A stretch of 64,000 nucleotides of DNA, taken from NCBI RefSeq assembly GCF_022627325.1, contig NZ_JAETZZ010000014.1, positions 62,001 to 126,000 on the forward strand, written 5' to 3'. Source of the DNA: Pseudomonas putida. Lineage in GTDB: Bacteria > Pseudomonadota > Gammaproteobacteria > Pseudomonadales > Pseudomonadaceae. Each line of letters begins with the position of its first letter. The stretch's first letter is position 1. Shown in pieces: positions 18,014 to 27,049 of this stretch. Position numbers and translations under genes: made by a program. Under the pieces are notes generated by a model. That model was not told the DNA's origin, did not search any database, and saw only the letters and a list, made by a program, of their open reading frames with translations.

Positions 18014-19893
18014 GGGCGCACCTGCGCGGACAGCACGGTCGGGTCTTCGCCACGGTACAGCGCCGCTACCTTGTCAGCCCGGCGCTGCAACACCGCGCGC
18101 TGGTTGATCGAACCTTTGTCAGTGATCTCACCGGCGTCGATCGACGGCGGCTCTACCAGCAGTGACAACCATTCGATGCGGCTGGCGTTGCCCTGGGCGT
18201 CACGGTTCAGGCGCTGCAGCCAAGCGGCGAACCAGCTGCGCACCGCGTCGCTGCCGAGCACGTCGGCATCGCTGGCTTCGGCCGATAGCCCGGCCAGTTG
18301 GCGGCATTCGGGCAAACGCGGGAACACCAGGATGCCCAGGCATTCGCGGTCCGGCGCGGCCACCACGATGTCCTGCACATAGGGCGAGCCTTCGAGCACC
18401 GCACGGTTACGCAGCGGGCCGACGCTGACGAACACGCCGGACGACAACTTGAAGTCTTCGGCAATACGCCCATCGAACATCAGGCCCTGCTCGGGCTGCT
18501 GCGCATCGGCGAGCTTCAAGGCATCGCCCGAGCAGTAAAAGCCTTCATCATCGAACGCCTCGGCCGTTTGCTGCGGCGAGCGCCAATAGCCGGGCATGAT
18601 GTGCGGGCCGCGAAAGCGCGCCTCCAGCTTGCCATCCAGCGGCACCAGCTTCACTTCGCAACCCGGGGCAGGCAAGCCCACGTAGCCGGCCAGGGACAAA
18701 GGCCCGGTAGTGAAGGTGCAGGACGGCGCCGCCTCGGTCATGCCCAGGCCAGCCATCATGCGGATGCGCTCGCCACAGTGCTGCTCGGCGATGCGGTCCA
18801 GGCGGTCCCACACGCTTTGCGAAAGCCCGGCGGCAGCGAAGAAAAACAGCTTCATGCGGGCAAAGAACACCTCGCGCAACTGCGCGTCCTGCTCCAGCGC
18901 CTTGACCAGCTCTTCCCAGCCCTTGGGCACGGTCAGATAGGCGGTGGGGGAAATGTCGCGCAGGTTGCGCAAGGTTTCGCCGAAGCCTTGCGGGGTGGGC
19001 TTGCCGGCATCCAGGTAGAAGCTGCCGCCGTTGTACAGCACGATGCCCAGGTTGTGGCTGCCGCCGAAGGTGTGGTTCCACGGCAGCCAGTCCACCAGCA
19101 CCGGCGGCTCTTCGGCGAACACCGGGAAGGTCTGCAACAGCATCTGCTGGTTGGCGCACAGCATGCGTTGGGTGGTGACCACCGCCTTGGGCAGCTTGGT
19201 GGAGCCAGAGGTGAAGAGGAACTTGGCGATAGTGTCGGGCCCGGTGGCGGCAAACGCGGCGTCGGCGCGCGCAAGGTCGCACGGCTGCAGCAGGCTGTCG
19301 AAGCTCAGGTGCCGACGGCCCGGGGCCTGGCCATGCACGCTCACCACCGCCACCGAGGCATCCAGGACGGCATCGAAGGCCCGCTGGAACGGTTGGGTGT
19401 CGGTGGCGAACACCAGCCCTGGGGTCAGTACCTCACACACATGGCGCAACTTGGCGAAGTCCTGGGACAACAGTGCGTAGGCCGGCGACACCGGGCAATA
19501 CGGGATGCCGGCATACATGGCGCCCAAGGCGATCTGCAGGTGCTCGATATCGTTGCCGGAAAAAAGCGCCAGCGGCCGCTCGGCGCTCAGGCCAAAGCCC
19601 AGCAGGTTGGCGGCGATGGTACGGACCTGCACGAGCATTTGCGCGTAGGTGATCGCGCGCCAGGCGCCATCGGGCTGCCGCGCGGCAATGAAGGTAGTGT
19701 CCGGGCGCTGTGCGGCCCAGTGCAGCAGCCGGTCGAGCAGGCGCGCCGGCAGCGGCGCCAGGGGCTCGACGGCTTGCATGCGCAATATGCCGTCGGCCTC
19801 GCTGAACTGCACCTGGGGATGCCCGATGGACACCTGCCGGTAGCGCGGGCTTTGGCCAGGGTCGCGCGACCCTGGGCGGGCTTGGTTATTCAC
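18010..19893 (-). CDS. fcs: Feruloyl-CoA synthetase
   Basis: 627 residues, the known Pseudomonas Fcs length. AMP-binding motif FLFTSGSTKLPK, AAGLGMTE-like A5 motif (MMAGLGMTEAAPS), and the D-G-R-I-A-E-D-F-K-L-S-S-G A8 motif. It activates ferulate, p-coumarate and caffeate to CoA thioesters with ATP. AACAATAACAAGGAGC at its ribosome site overlaps a Crc/Hfq-type motif. It follows vdh by 76 bp and overlaps aat by 4 bp. Confidence 0.93.
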   Translation of the reverse strand: MNNQARPGSRDPGQSPRYRQVSIGHPQVQFSEADGILRMQAVEPLAPLPARLLDRLLHWAAQRPDTTFIAARQPDGAWRAITYAQMLVQVRTIAANLLGFGLSAERPLALFSGNDIEHLQIALGAMYAGIPYCPVSPAYALLSQDFAKLRHVCEVLTPGLVFATDTQPFQRAFDAVLDASVAVVSVHGQAPGRRHLSFDSLLQPCDLARADAAFAATGPDTIAKFLFTSGSTKLPKAVVTTQRMLCANQQMLLQTFPVFAEEPPVLVDWLPWNHTFGGSHNLGIVLYNGGSFYLDAGKPTPQGFGETLRNLRDISPTAYLTVPKGWEELVKALEQDAQLREVFFARMKLFFFAAAGLSQSVWDRLDRIAEQHCGERIRMMAGLGMTEAAPSCTFTTGPLSLAGYVGLPAPGCEVKLVPLDGKLEARFRGPHIMPGYWRSPQQTAEAFDDEGFYCSGDALKLADAQQPEQGLMFDGRIAEDFKLSSGVFVSVGPLRNRAVLEGSPYVQDIVVAAPDRECLGILVFPRLPECRQLAGLSAEASDADVLGSDAVRSWFAAWLQRLNRDAQGNASRIEWLSLLVEPPSIDAGEITDKGSINQRAVLQRRADKVAALYRGEDPTVLSAQVRP

Positions 19894-19969
19894 GCAGGTT
19901 GCTCCTTGTTATTGTTGTACAGCCTGCCGCCGCCCGACGGTACGGACGACGGCCAATGATGCGCGTTGC

Positions 19970-21415
19970 CTAGATGGGGTAATGCCTGGGTCCGTGCTGG
20001 AGGGTGACCCAGCGCAGCTGGGTGAATTGATCGATGGCGGTGCGGCTGCCGAAGCTGCCGTAGCCGCTGGCCTTGACCCCACCGAAGGGCATCTGCGCTT
20101 CGTCATGCACGGTCGGGCCGTTGATATGGCAGATACCCGACTCCACACGCTGGGCCAAAGCCAACGCACGGCTGGTGTCGCGGCTGAAGATGGCTGACGA
20201 CAGGCCGAATTCCGAGTCGTTGGCCAGCGTCAACAAGGCTTCATCGCCCCGCGCGCGCAGCACCACCGCGACCGGCCCGAAGGACTCTTCGTGATACAGG
20301 CGCATGCTTGCGTCGACGTTGTCCAACAAGGTGGGTTGCAGGATGCTGCCGTCCAGCTGGCCGCCGCATACCAGGCGAGCGCCCTTGGCCACGGCATCGT
20401 CGATCAGCGCCTTGATGCGCTCGCCGGCCGCACCGCTGACCAGCGAACCGAGCACCGAGGTGCTGGCCTGCGGGTCGCCAGCGCGCAGCCCGGCGACCTT
20501 GGCCGCCAGCTTGTCGACGAACGTGTCGGCGATGCGGTCGTCGACCACCAGGCGCTCGGTGGACATGCAGATCTGACCTTGGTTGAAGTACGCCCCGAAC
20601 GCTGCGGCGGCTACGGCGGCGTCCAGGTCGGCATCGTCGAGCACCAGCAGCGGCGCCTTGCCGCCCAGTTCGAGCAAGGCAGGTTTCAGGTGCCGGGCAG
20701 CCAGCTCGCCGACGATACGCCCCACCTGGGTGGACCCGGTGAAATTGACGCGGCGCACCGCTGGGTTGGCGATCAGCCGCTCGACGATGGCAGGCGCATC
20801 GGCCGGGTCATTGCTGATCACATTGACCACACCCTCGCCCAAGCCGGCATCGTGGAGCACCTGGCCGATCAACCGGTGCACCGCCGGGCTGACCTCGGAG
20901 GCCTTGAGCACCACGGTGTTGCCACAGGCAAGCGGCATGGCGATGGCCCGCGTGGCGAGGATCACCGGGGCATTCCACGGCGCGATGCCCAGCACCACAC
21001 CGCACGGTGCGCGCAAGGCCATGGCGAAGCTGCCGGGCACGTCCGAGGGGATGACCTCACCGGTAATCTGTGTGGTCATGGCCGCGGCTTCGCGCAGCAT
21101 GTTGGCGGCCAGCTTCACGTTGAAGCCATACCAGTTGGCCATGGCCCCGGTTTCGCCGGCGGCGGCGATGAACTCGGCAGCCCGCGCCTGCAACAGGTCG
21201 GCGCCGGCCAGCAAGCGGCTGCGCCGTTCACCGGGCGCCAGCGCGGCCCAGGCCGGGAACGCTGCGCTGGCCGCTGCCACCGCCGCATCGGCATCGGCCA
21301 GGGAGGCGGCAGCGGCTTGCGACACCACCTCACCGGTGACCGGGTTGCAGCGCTGGAAGGTTCGTCCATCACTGGCGGGGCGCGACTGCCCGCCAATCAG
21401 CAAAGGCACCTGCAA
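19970..21415 (-). CDS. vdh: Vanillin dehydrogenase
   Basis: 481 residues from ATG 21415 (MLQVPLLIGG). Another ATG 6 bp upstream directly abuts AGAGGA, whereas 21415 has it at the right 6-nt spacing. Aldehyde dehydrogenase features: PWNAPVILATRA, nucleotide loop FTGSTQVGR, general base ELGGKAP and catalytic Cys in NQGQICMSTE. It oxidises vanillin, 4-hydroxybenzaldehyde and protocatechualdehyde with NAD. Placed between ech and fcs as in P. putida. Confidence 0.93.
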   Translation of the reverse strand: MQVPLLIGGQSRPASDGRTFQRCNPVTGEVVSQAAAASLADADAAVAAASAAFPAWAALAPGERRSRLLAGADLLQARAAEFIAAAGETGAMANWYGFNVKLAANMLREAAAMTTQITGEVIPSDVPGSFAMALRAPCGVVLGIAPWNAPVILATRAIAMPLACGNTVVLKASEVSPAVHRLIGQVLHDAGLGEGVVNVISNDPADAPAIVERLIANPAVRRVNFTGSTQVGRIVGELAARHLKPALLELGGKAPLLVLDDADLDAAVAAAAFGAYFNQGQICMSTERLVVDDRIADTFVDKLAAKVAGLRAGDPQASTSVLGSLVSGAAGERIKALIDDAVAKGARLVCGGQLDGSILQPTLLDNVDASMRLYHEESFGPVAVVLRARGDEALLTLANDSEFGLSSAIFSRDTSRALALAQRVESGICHINGPTVHDEAQMPFGGVKASGYGSFGSRTAIDQFTQLRWVTLQHGPRHYPI

Positions 21416-21493
21416 CATGCTCATTCCTCTTGTTGTGGTTATAGAGAAATATCCGCAGGCTGTGGCCAGGGGCGGCACAGCCCGCGCTGGCCC

Positions 21494-22324
21494 TCAGCGT
21501 TTGTAAGCCTGCAGGCCCGGCTTGATGGACTTGTCATCGAGGAACTGCTTCATGCCCTGCTCGCGACCGCCCTCGGTGTCCAGCAGCCGGGACTGGTCGA
21601 GCTTGGCGTAGAGGTAGTCTTCGTTCTGCTCCCAGGTCAGTTCGCGGCAGCGCTTGAAGCCATTCTTGGCGGCACGCAGCACCACCGGGTTTTTCTCCAG
21701 CAGGTTCAGCGCCAGCTCGCGGGTCGTCTCGCGCAGCTGGGCCAACGGCACGCTCTCGTTGACCAGGCCCATCTCGGCGGCTTTGGCACCGCCGAAGGTC
21801 TTGCCGGTCATGATGTAGTACAGCGACTGACGATGGCCAACGGTATCGGCCATCGCCTTGCTCACCAGGTTGCCAGGCGGGATACCCCAGTTGATTTCCG
21901 ACAGGCCGAAGGTGGCCTCGTTGGCGCAGATCGCCAGGTCGCACGCCACCAGTGGGCTGAAACCGCCACCGAAGCACCAGCCGTTGACCATCGCGATGGT
22001 CGGCTTGGCGTACATGCGCAGCAGCTTCCACTGCCATTGCGAGGCTTCACGGCGGATTTTTTCCTGAAGGATTTCAGGGCCGGCGTCGACTTCGCGGAAG
22101 TATTCCTTGAGGTCCATGCCCGCCGTCCACGACTCACCTGCCCCGGTCAGCACCAGCACGCCGGCCTCGGCGTCCTGCTCCAAGGTTTCCAGCACGTCGA
22201 CCATTTCCCGGTTCAGGGTGGGGCTCATGGCATTGCGCTTTTCCGGGCGGTTGAGGGTTACCCAGGCGATGCCCGACTCCAGTTCGACCTTCACGGTGGT
22301 CCAGCGGCCTTCGTATTTGCTCAT
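21494..22324 (-). CDS. ech: Feruloyl-CoA hydratase/lyase (p-hydroxycinnamoyl-CoA hydratase/lyase)
   Basis: 276 residues, identical in length to characterised Pseudomonas HCHL enzymes. Crotonase fold with GIAWVTLNRPEKRNAMSP, ESWTAGMDLKEYF, and the oxyanion-hole segment NGWCFGGGFSPL. It hydrates feruloyl-CoA and splits it to vanillin and acetyl-CoA. First gene of the ech-vdh-fcs-aat-dehydrogenase operon; AACAACAAGAG lies in its leader as a Crc/Hfq-type motif. Divergent from the MarR gene with an operator in between. Confidence 0.94.
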   Translation of the reverse strand: MSKYEGRWTTVKVELESGIAWVTLNRPEKRNAMSPTLNREMVDVLETLEQDAEAGVLVLTGAGESWTAGMDLKEYFREVDAGPEILQEKIRREASQWQWKLLRMYAKPTIAMVNGWCFGGGFSPLVACDLAICANEATFGLSEINWGIPPGNLVSKAMADTVGHRQSLYYIMTGKTFGGAKAAEMGLVNESVPLAQLRETTRELALNLLEKNPVVLRAAKNGFKRCRELTWEQNEDYLYAKLDQSRLLDTEGGREQGMKQFLDDKSIKPGLQAYKR

Positions 22325-22377
22325 GGTTCTGCACTCTTGTTGTTCGGGGTGGTGACCATCAAGCTAATCCGGCCAAT

Positions 22378-22396
22378 TAGTTATGTCAATTAACTA
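22378..22396. promoter_or_regulatory. Probable MarR-type (FerR) operator
   Basis: Inverted repeat TAGTTA-TGTCAAT-TAACTA in the AT-rich gap between ech and the divergent MarR gene, 54 bp from the ech start. Size and symmetry fit a MarR dimer site. It is the best palindrome in the gap and would control ech and possibly the regulator itself. Confidence 0.6.
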
Positions 22397-22523
22397 TTAT
22401 GAAAATTATCTTTGCCTTCCAGCCGGTTGAGAGGCTTTTTGGCCTGAGCTCCCCTAGCCGGATCGTGCCGGCGCAGGCAAACTGGGTAACTTTCTTACTC
22501 ATGACCCAGGAGCATGCAACCCG

Positions 22524-22994
22524 ATGGCAAGGTCTGCCCGAACCGACGACACCGCTTCCCTGCCCACGCCGCCTGACGATACGGTCCTCGAAGACCTGCT
22601 CGGCTATGCGTTGCGCCGCGCCCAACTGAAGCTGTTCCAGCACCTGATCGGCCGGTTGTCGGCCTACGACCTGCGCCCGGCGCAGTTCTCTGCGCTGGCG
22701 ATCATCGAGCAGAACCCAGGCTTGATGCAGGCGGACCTGGCGCGTGCCCTGGCGATCGAGCCGCCGCAAGTGGTGCCGCTGCTGAACAAACTGGAAGAGC
22801 GTGCGCTGGCCGTGCGAGTACGCTGCAAGCCAGACAAGCGCTCCTACGGGATCTTCTTGAGCAAGTCGGGTGAAGCGATGCTCAAGCAGCTCAAGCAGAT
22901 CGCCAGCGACAGCGACCGGGAGGCTACTGCCAGCCTTGACGAGGATGAGCGCGCACAACTGCTGCGGCTGCTGACGAAAATCTACAAGGACTAG
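22524..22994 (+). CDS. ferR: MarR-family regulator of ferulate catabolism
   Basis: 156 residues with the MarR winged helix: LSAYDLRPAQFSALAIIEQN, QADLARALAIEPPQVVPLLNKLEER and the basic wing VRCKPDKRSYGIFLS. Divergent from ech across 200 bp. MarR repressors at ferulate loci respond to the hydroxycinnamoyl-CoA product of Fcs and release the ech promoter; that ligand is inferred from related systems. The N-terminal 15 residues are low-complexity and the start is less certain. Confidence 0.85.
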   Translation: MARSARTDDTASLPTPPDDTVLEDLLGYALRRAQLKLFQHLIGRLSAYDLRPAQFSALAIIEQNPGLMQADLARALAIEPPQVVPLLNKLEERALAVRVRCKPDKRSYGIFLSKSGEAMLKQLKQIASDSDREATASLDEDERAQLLRLLTKIYKD

Positions 22995-23015
22995 GTTAGT
23001 TCATCCGCAAACGGC

Positions 23016-23031
23016 TTAATGGATCCATTAA
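23016..23031. promoter_or_regulatory. VanR operator, distal copy
   Basis: Perfect 16-bp palindrome TTAATGGATCCATTAA, identical to the copy at 23101. Its ATGGATCCAT core resembles ATTGGATCCAAT, the operator known for Caulobacter VanR. It lies 22 bp after the ferR stop and 108 bp before the vanA start. Confidence 0.75.
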
Positions 23032-23100
23032 CCGTACGATAATCGCACAACCTCCAATTTTTGTTGGGATTTGCCATTGACCAGCTTTTCAGCTCGGGTA

Positions 23101-23116
23101 TTAATGGATCCATTAA
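23101..23116. promoter_or_regulatory. VanR operator, proximal copy
   Basis: Second identical TTAATGGATCCATTAA, 85 bp from the first (about eight helical turns) and ending 23 bp before the vanA ATG, right beside AACAACAATCGGAGG. A repressor here would block transcription start or early elongation. Two in-phase copies suggest looping or cooperative binding. Confidence 0.75.
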
Positions 23117-23139
23117 ATAACAACAATCGGAGGTCCTTC

Positions 23140-24198
23140 ATGTACCCGAAAAACGCCTGGTATGTCGCCTGCACCCCTGACGAAATCGCCGAGAAGCCCT
23201 TGGGCCGGCAGATTTGCGGGGAAAAGATCGTGTTCTACCGCCCCAGCGAAAACCGCGTAGCGGCCGTCGAAGACTTTTGCCCCCACCGCGGCGCGCCGTT
23301 GTCGCTGGGTTTTGTCGAAAACGGCAACCTGGTGTGCGGCTATCACGGGCTGGTGATGGGCTGTGATGGCAAGACCGTCGACATGCCGGGCCAACGGGTG
23401 CGGGGCTTCCCCTGCAACAAGGCTTTTGCCGTGGTCGAGCGCCATGGCTTCATCTGGGTCTGGCCGGGTGACCAGGCCCAGGCTGACCCCGCCCTGATCC
23501 CGCAGCTGCCCTGGGCGGCCAGCGATGAGTGGGCCTATGGCGGCGGGTTGTTCCACATCGGCTGCGATTACCGCCTGATGATCGACAACCTGATGGACCT
23601 CACCCACGAAACCTATGTGCACGCCTCCAGCATCGGCCAGAAGGAAATCGACGAGGCGCCGCCGGTCACCACGGTGAGCGGCGACGAAGTGGTCACGGCC
23701 CGGCACATGGAAAACATCATGCCCCCGCCCTTCTGGCGCATGGCCCTGCGCGGCAATGGCCTGGCCGATGACGTGCCGGTGGACCGCTGGCAGATCTGCC
23801 GCTTCACACCGCCCAGCCATGTACTGATCGAAGTGGGTGTGGCGCATGCCGGCCACGGCGGCTACCACGCCCCGGTCGAGCACAAGGCGTCGAGCATCGT
23901 GGTCGATTTCATCACCCCCGAGAGCGACACGTCGATCTGGTACTTCTGGGGCATGGCGCGCAATTTTGCCGCCCACGATCAGGCCCTGACCGAGAGCATC
24001 CGAGAAGGCCAGGGCAAGATCTTCAGCGAAGACCTGGACATGCTCGAACGCCAGCAGCAGAACCTGCTCGCCTACCCCGAGCGCAACCTGCTCAAACTCA
24101 ACATCGACGCCGGCGGCGTACAGGCACGCAAGGTGCTGGAGCGACTGATCGCCAAAGAGCACGCGCCGCAACCGCACATGATCGCCACCCACGCCTGA
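23140..24198 (+). CDS. vanA: Vanillate O-demethylase oxygenase subunit
   Basis: 352 residues from ATG 23140 with CGGAGG upstream; an earlier in-frame start would run through the operator. N-terminal Rieske centre C-P-H (Cys47, His49) and C-G-Y-H (Cys66, His69), then the mononuclear iron site in LMDLTHETYVHAS. It demethylates vanillate to protocatechuate plus formaldehyde with electrons from VanB. It is 12 bp before vanB. AACAACAA overlaps the leader next to the ribosome site, implying catabolite repression. Confidence 0.95.
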   Translation: MYPKNAWYVACTPDEIAEKPLGRQICGEKIVFYRPSENRVAAVEDFCPHRGAPLSLGFVENGNLVCGYHGLVMGCDGKTVDMPGQRVRGFPCNKAFAVVERHGFIWVWPGDQAQADPALIPQLPWAASDEWAYGGGLFHIGCDYRLMIDNLMDLTHETYVHASSIGQKEIDEAPPVTTVSGDEVVTARHMENIMPPPFWRMALRGNGLADDVPVDRWQICRFTPPSHVLIEVGVAHAGHGGYHAPVEHKASSIVVDFITPESDTSIWYFWGMARNFAAHDQALTESIREGQGKIFSEDLDMLERQQQNLLAYPERNLLKLNIDAGGVQARKVLERLIAKEHAPQPHMIATHA

Positions 24199-24210
24199 GG
24201 AGCCCGCGCC

Positions 24211-25161
24211 ATGATCGATGCCGTAGTGGTATCCCGCAACAACGAAGCCCAAGGCATCTGCAGCTTCGAGCTGGCAGCCGCCGATGGCAGCCCATTGCCG
24301 CCCTTCAGCGCCGGCGCGCACATCGATGTGCACCTGCCGGATGGGCGGGTGCGCCAGTATTCGCTGTGCAACCACCCCGCCGAACGCCACCGCTACCTGA
24401 TCGGTGTGCTCAACGACCCCGCCTCACGCGGCGGTTCACGCAGCCTTCACGAGCAGGTGCAGGCCGGCCACCGCCTGCGCATCAGCGCCCCGCGCAACCT
24501 GTTCCCGCTGGCCCAGGGCGCCCGGCGCAGCGTGCTGTTCGCCGGCGGCATTGGCATCACGCCGCTGCTGTGCATGGCTGAGCAGCTGGCCTGCAACGGC
24601 GACGATTTCGAGCTGCACTACTGCGCCCGCTCCAGCGAACGCGCGGCCTTCGTCGAGCGCCTGCGCGCCGCACCGTTCGCTGACCGCCTGTTCGTGCATT
24701 TTGACGAGCAGCCGGAGACCGCCCTGGACATCGCCCAGGTGCTGGGCACCGCGCAGGATGATGTGCACCTTTACGTGTGCGGCCCGGGCGGCTTCATGCA
24801 GCACGTGCTGGACACCGCCCAGCAGTTGGGCTGGCAGCAGGCCAACCTGCACCGCGAATACTTCGCCGCAGCACCGGTTGAAAACAGCGACGACGGCAGC
24901 TTCTCGGTGCAGCTAGGCAGCACCGGCCAGGTGTTCGAGGTGCCGGCCGACCAAAGTGTGGTGCAGGTGCTAGGACGCCACGGCATCGAGATCGCCGTTT
25001 CCTGTGAACAAGGCATTTGCGGCACCTGCCTGACCCGTGTGCTGCAGGGCACGCCAGAGCACCGCGACCTGTTCCTCACGGAACAGGAACAAGCCCTGAA
25101 CGATCAGTTCACACCGTGCTGTTCGCGGGCGAAAACGCCCCTGCTGGTACTGGACCTGTAA
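24211..25161 (+). CDS. vanB: Vanillate O-demethylase reductase subunit
   Basis: 316 residues in the phthalate dioxygenase reductase order: FMN domain (RQYSLCN), NAD domain (LFAGGIGITPLLCMAEQL, VCGPGGFM) and C-terminal plant-type [2Fe-2S] domain with CEQGICGTC (Cys265, 270, 273) plus a distal Cys near 303. It passes electrons from NADH to VanA. Ends 5 bp from the convergent vanR stop. Confidence 0.95.
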   Translation: MIDAVVVSRNNEAQGICSFELAAADGSPLPPFSAGAHIDVHLPDGRVRQYSLCNHPAERHRYLIGVLNDPASRGGSRSLHEQVQAGHRLRISAPRNLFPLAQGARRSVLFAGGIGITPLLCMAEQLACNGDDFELHYCARSSERAAFVERLRAAPFADRLFVHFDEQPETALDIAQVLGTAQDDVHLYVCGPGGFMQHVLDTAQQLGWQQANLHREYFAAAPVENSDDGSFSVQLGSTGQVFEVPADQSVVQVLGRHGIEIAVSCEQGICGTCLTRVLQGTPEHRDLFLTEQEQALNDQFTPCCSRAKTPLLVLDL

Positions 25162-25166
25162 ACGGC

Positions 25167-25880
25167 TCAGGACGAGGGCAGGATCACTTTCATGCCCTCG
25201 TCCGCCGTGGCCCCGCCAAAGGTTTCGGCATAGCGCAGCGTGGCATTGGCATGCTCGCGCATGATCGCCTCGGCGCGGGCCCCCTGGCCGTGGATGAGCG
25301 CGTCGAACACCGCATGGTGCTGCATGTGCGCGAAGTTGAAGCGCCGGTATTCACGGGCAAGGTCGTGACGGTCCACCGCCAGCGCGGTGACCGAGGCGAA
25401 CGGCAGGTGATCGTTGCGCGCCAGGGCATCGGCGATGGCCGGGTTGTGGCTGGCCTCGACGATCACCTGGTGAAAGCGCATGTTCAGGTCGTGATAGGCG
25501 TGCAAGTCCTCTTCGCTTACATACCCCTTGTCGAACAACAGGTCGCCTTCGACCAGGCAGCGCTGCAACGCCTCGCGCGCCGCTGGCAGCAGGCCACGCT
25601 CAGCCGCCTGGCGGGCCGCCAGGCCTTCGAGTACACCGCGCACCTCCACGGCACCGGCGATGTCCTCGGCGCTGACCGAACGCACCTGGAAGCCCCGGCC
25701 GCCGCAACGCACCAGCAGGCCCTCCTGCTCCAGGGTTCGGAATGCCATGCGTACGGGCATGCGTGAGACGCCGAACCGTTCGGCGGTGGGCACTTCTATC
25801 AGCCGCGCGCCAGCCGCCAGTTCGCCCGAAGCGATCATCTTGCGCAACGCGATCAGCACCATTTGACCGGGCTTGCTCAT
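25167..25880 (-). CDS. vanR: GntR-family (FadR subfamily) repressor VanR
   Basis: 237 residues. N-terminal winged helix (IASGELAAGARLIEVPTAERFG then SRMPVRMAFRTLEQEGLL) and an all-helical FCD ligand domain. Gene position convergent to vanAB is standard for vanR. It should bind the two TTAATGGATCCATTAA palindromes before vanA and be released by vanillate. No copy of that palindrome lies at its own promoter, so autoregulation is not evident. Confidence 0.88.
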   Translation of the reverse strand: MSKPGQMVLIALRKMIASGELAAGARLIEVPTAERFGVSRMPVRMAFRTLEQEGLLVRCGGRGFQVRSVSAEDIAGAVEVRGVLEGLAARQAAERGLLPAAREALQRCLVEGDLLFDKGYVSEEDLHAYHDLNMRFHQVIVEASHNPAIADALARNDHLPFASVTALAVDRHDLAREYRRFNFAHMQHHAVFDALIHGQGARAEAIMREHANATLRYAETFGGATADEGMKVILPSS

Positions 25881-26002
25881 CCAGGGAGGTTCCAGAGACA
25901 GAAGTGCGCATCTTACCGCAAGCGCGGGCGCGCTTGGCGGCCTGTAACACCTGCCCTGTTCAGGCTACGATGCCCCTTCGTCCTCCGGAGCCCATCAGCG
26001 CC

Positions 26003-26908
26003 ATGCCCAGAACGAGCAAAGTCACCGACCCGTCCTACGAGTTGATGGACGACCACGAGGGCGACTCACTGATCTACCGCCAGCATGGCTTCCCCAGCCC
26101 GCTGGTGCGCTGGCATTTCCACAAGGAATACGAACTGCACCTGATCGTGGCCAGCGCCGGCAAAGTGTTCATCGGCGACTACATCGGCAGCTTCGGGCCG
26201 AACACGTTGTTCCTCACAGGCCCCAACCTGCCGCACAACTGGATCAGCCAGGCCGGCCCCGACGAGGTGTTCAGCCAGCGCGACATGCTGGTCAATTTCA
26301 CCGACGAGGTGCTGCACAGCGGCAGCCGGGTGTTTTCTGAACTGCACCAACTCAGCCCGTTGCTGGCCCGCGCGCACTACGGCATCGAGTTTCGTGACCC
26401 GGCGCTGATCGCCGAGAGCCGCAAGCTGTTGCAACGCATCGCGGACAGCCGGGGCATGACCCGCCTTGGATACTTTTTTATCCTCATGGAACAGCTCGCC
26501 GGCTGCGAGGACTACCAGTTATTGTCCACGGTCACCTCCTCGCACCTGGCTGACGAGCACAACGTCGAGCGCATCAACCGGGCGGTGGACTACATCTTCC
26601 AGCACTACGCTCAGGACTTGACCCAGAACGAAGTGGCCGAGCATCTGGGCATGACCCCCACCTACTTCTCACGCTTTTTCAAACAGGCGGCCGGGCGCGG
26701 TTTTGTCGAGTTCGTCAACCGCCTGCGGGTCAGCAAGGCCTGCGAATTACTGGCCAAAAGCGACCTGCCGGTGACCGAGGTGTGCTTCGAATCAGGCTTC
26801 AGCAACCTGTCCAATTTCAACCGGCGCTTTCAACAGCTCAAAGGCATGACCCCCTCCGACTACCGCTGCCTGGTGACCCAGCGGCTGACCGAGCAGAACC
26901 GTCACTGA
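26003..26908 (+). CDS. mtlR: AraC-family activator of the mannitol operon
   Basis: 301 residues from ATG 26003 with GGAG upstream; the frame is open earlier but that part is a shadow of vanR. An N-terminal cupin-like sensing domain (WHFHKEYELHLI) precedes two helix-turn-helix motifs (LTQNEVAEHLGMTPTYFSRFF, VTEVCFESGFSNLSNFNRRF). Length and position directly upstream of the polyol ABC genes match MtlR of P. fluorescens. It should activate mtlE in response to mannitol, sorbitol or arabitol. Confidence 0.85.
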   Translation: MPRTSKVTDPSYELMDDHEGDSLIYRQHGFPSPLVRWHFHKEYELHLIVASAGKVFIGDYIGSFGPNTLFLTGPNLPHNWISQAGPDEVFSQRDMLVNFTDEVLHSGSRVFSELHQLSPLLARAHYGIEFRDPALIAESRKLLQRIADSRGMTRLGYFFILMEQLAGCEDYQLLSTVTSSHLADEHNVERINRAVDYIFQHYAQDLTQNEVAEHLGMTPTYFSRFFKQAAGRGFVEFVNRLRVSKACELLAKSDLPVTEVCFESGFSNLSNFNRRFQQLKGMTPSDYRCLVTQRLTEQNRH

Positions 26909-27049
26909 GCGAACCACTGCAAAAAAGTATCAGCCGGCGTGCAGTCCACGCTTTGTCGCCAACGCCACACGGGGGTGTAATCAGCGCCAGCGACACAAAA
27001 ATAATAATGTCTTCCGTGCCGTCAGCCGGCCCGGTAAGGGAGTTCATAG

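Noticed and set aside
18298..19959. 553-codon open frame on the plus strand
   Set aside because: Antisense of fcs.
20291..22393. 700-codon open frame on the plus strand
   Set aside because: Antisense shadow of vdh and ech, which have full family motifs; high GC keeps the opposite frame open. Its translation is rich in His, Gly and Arg with no domain pattern.
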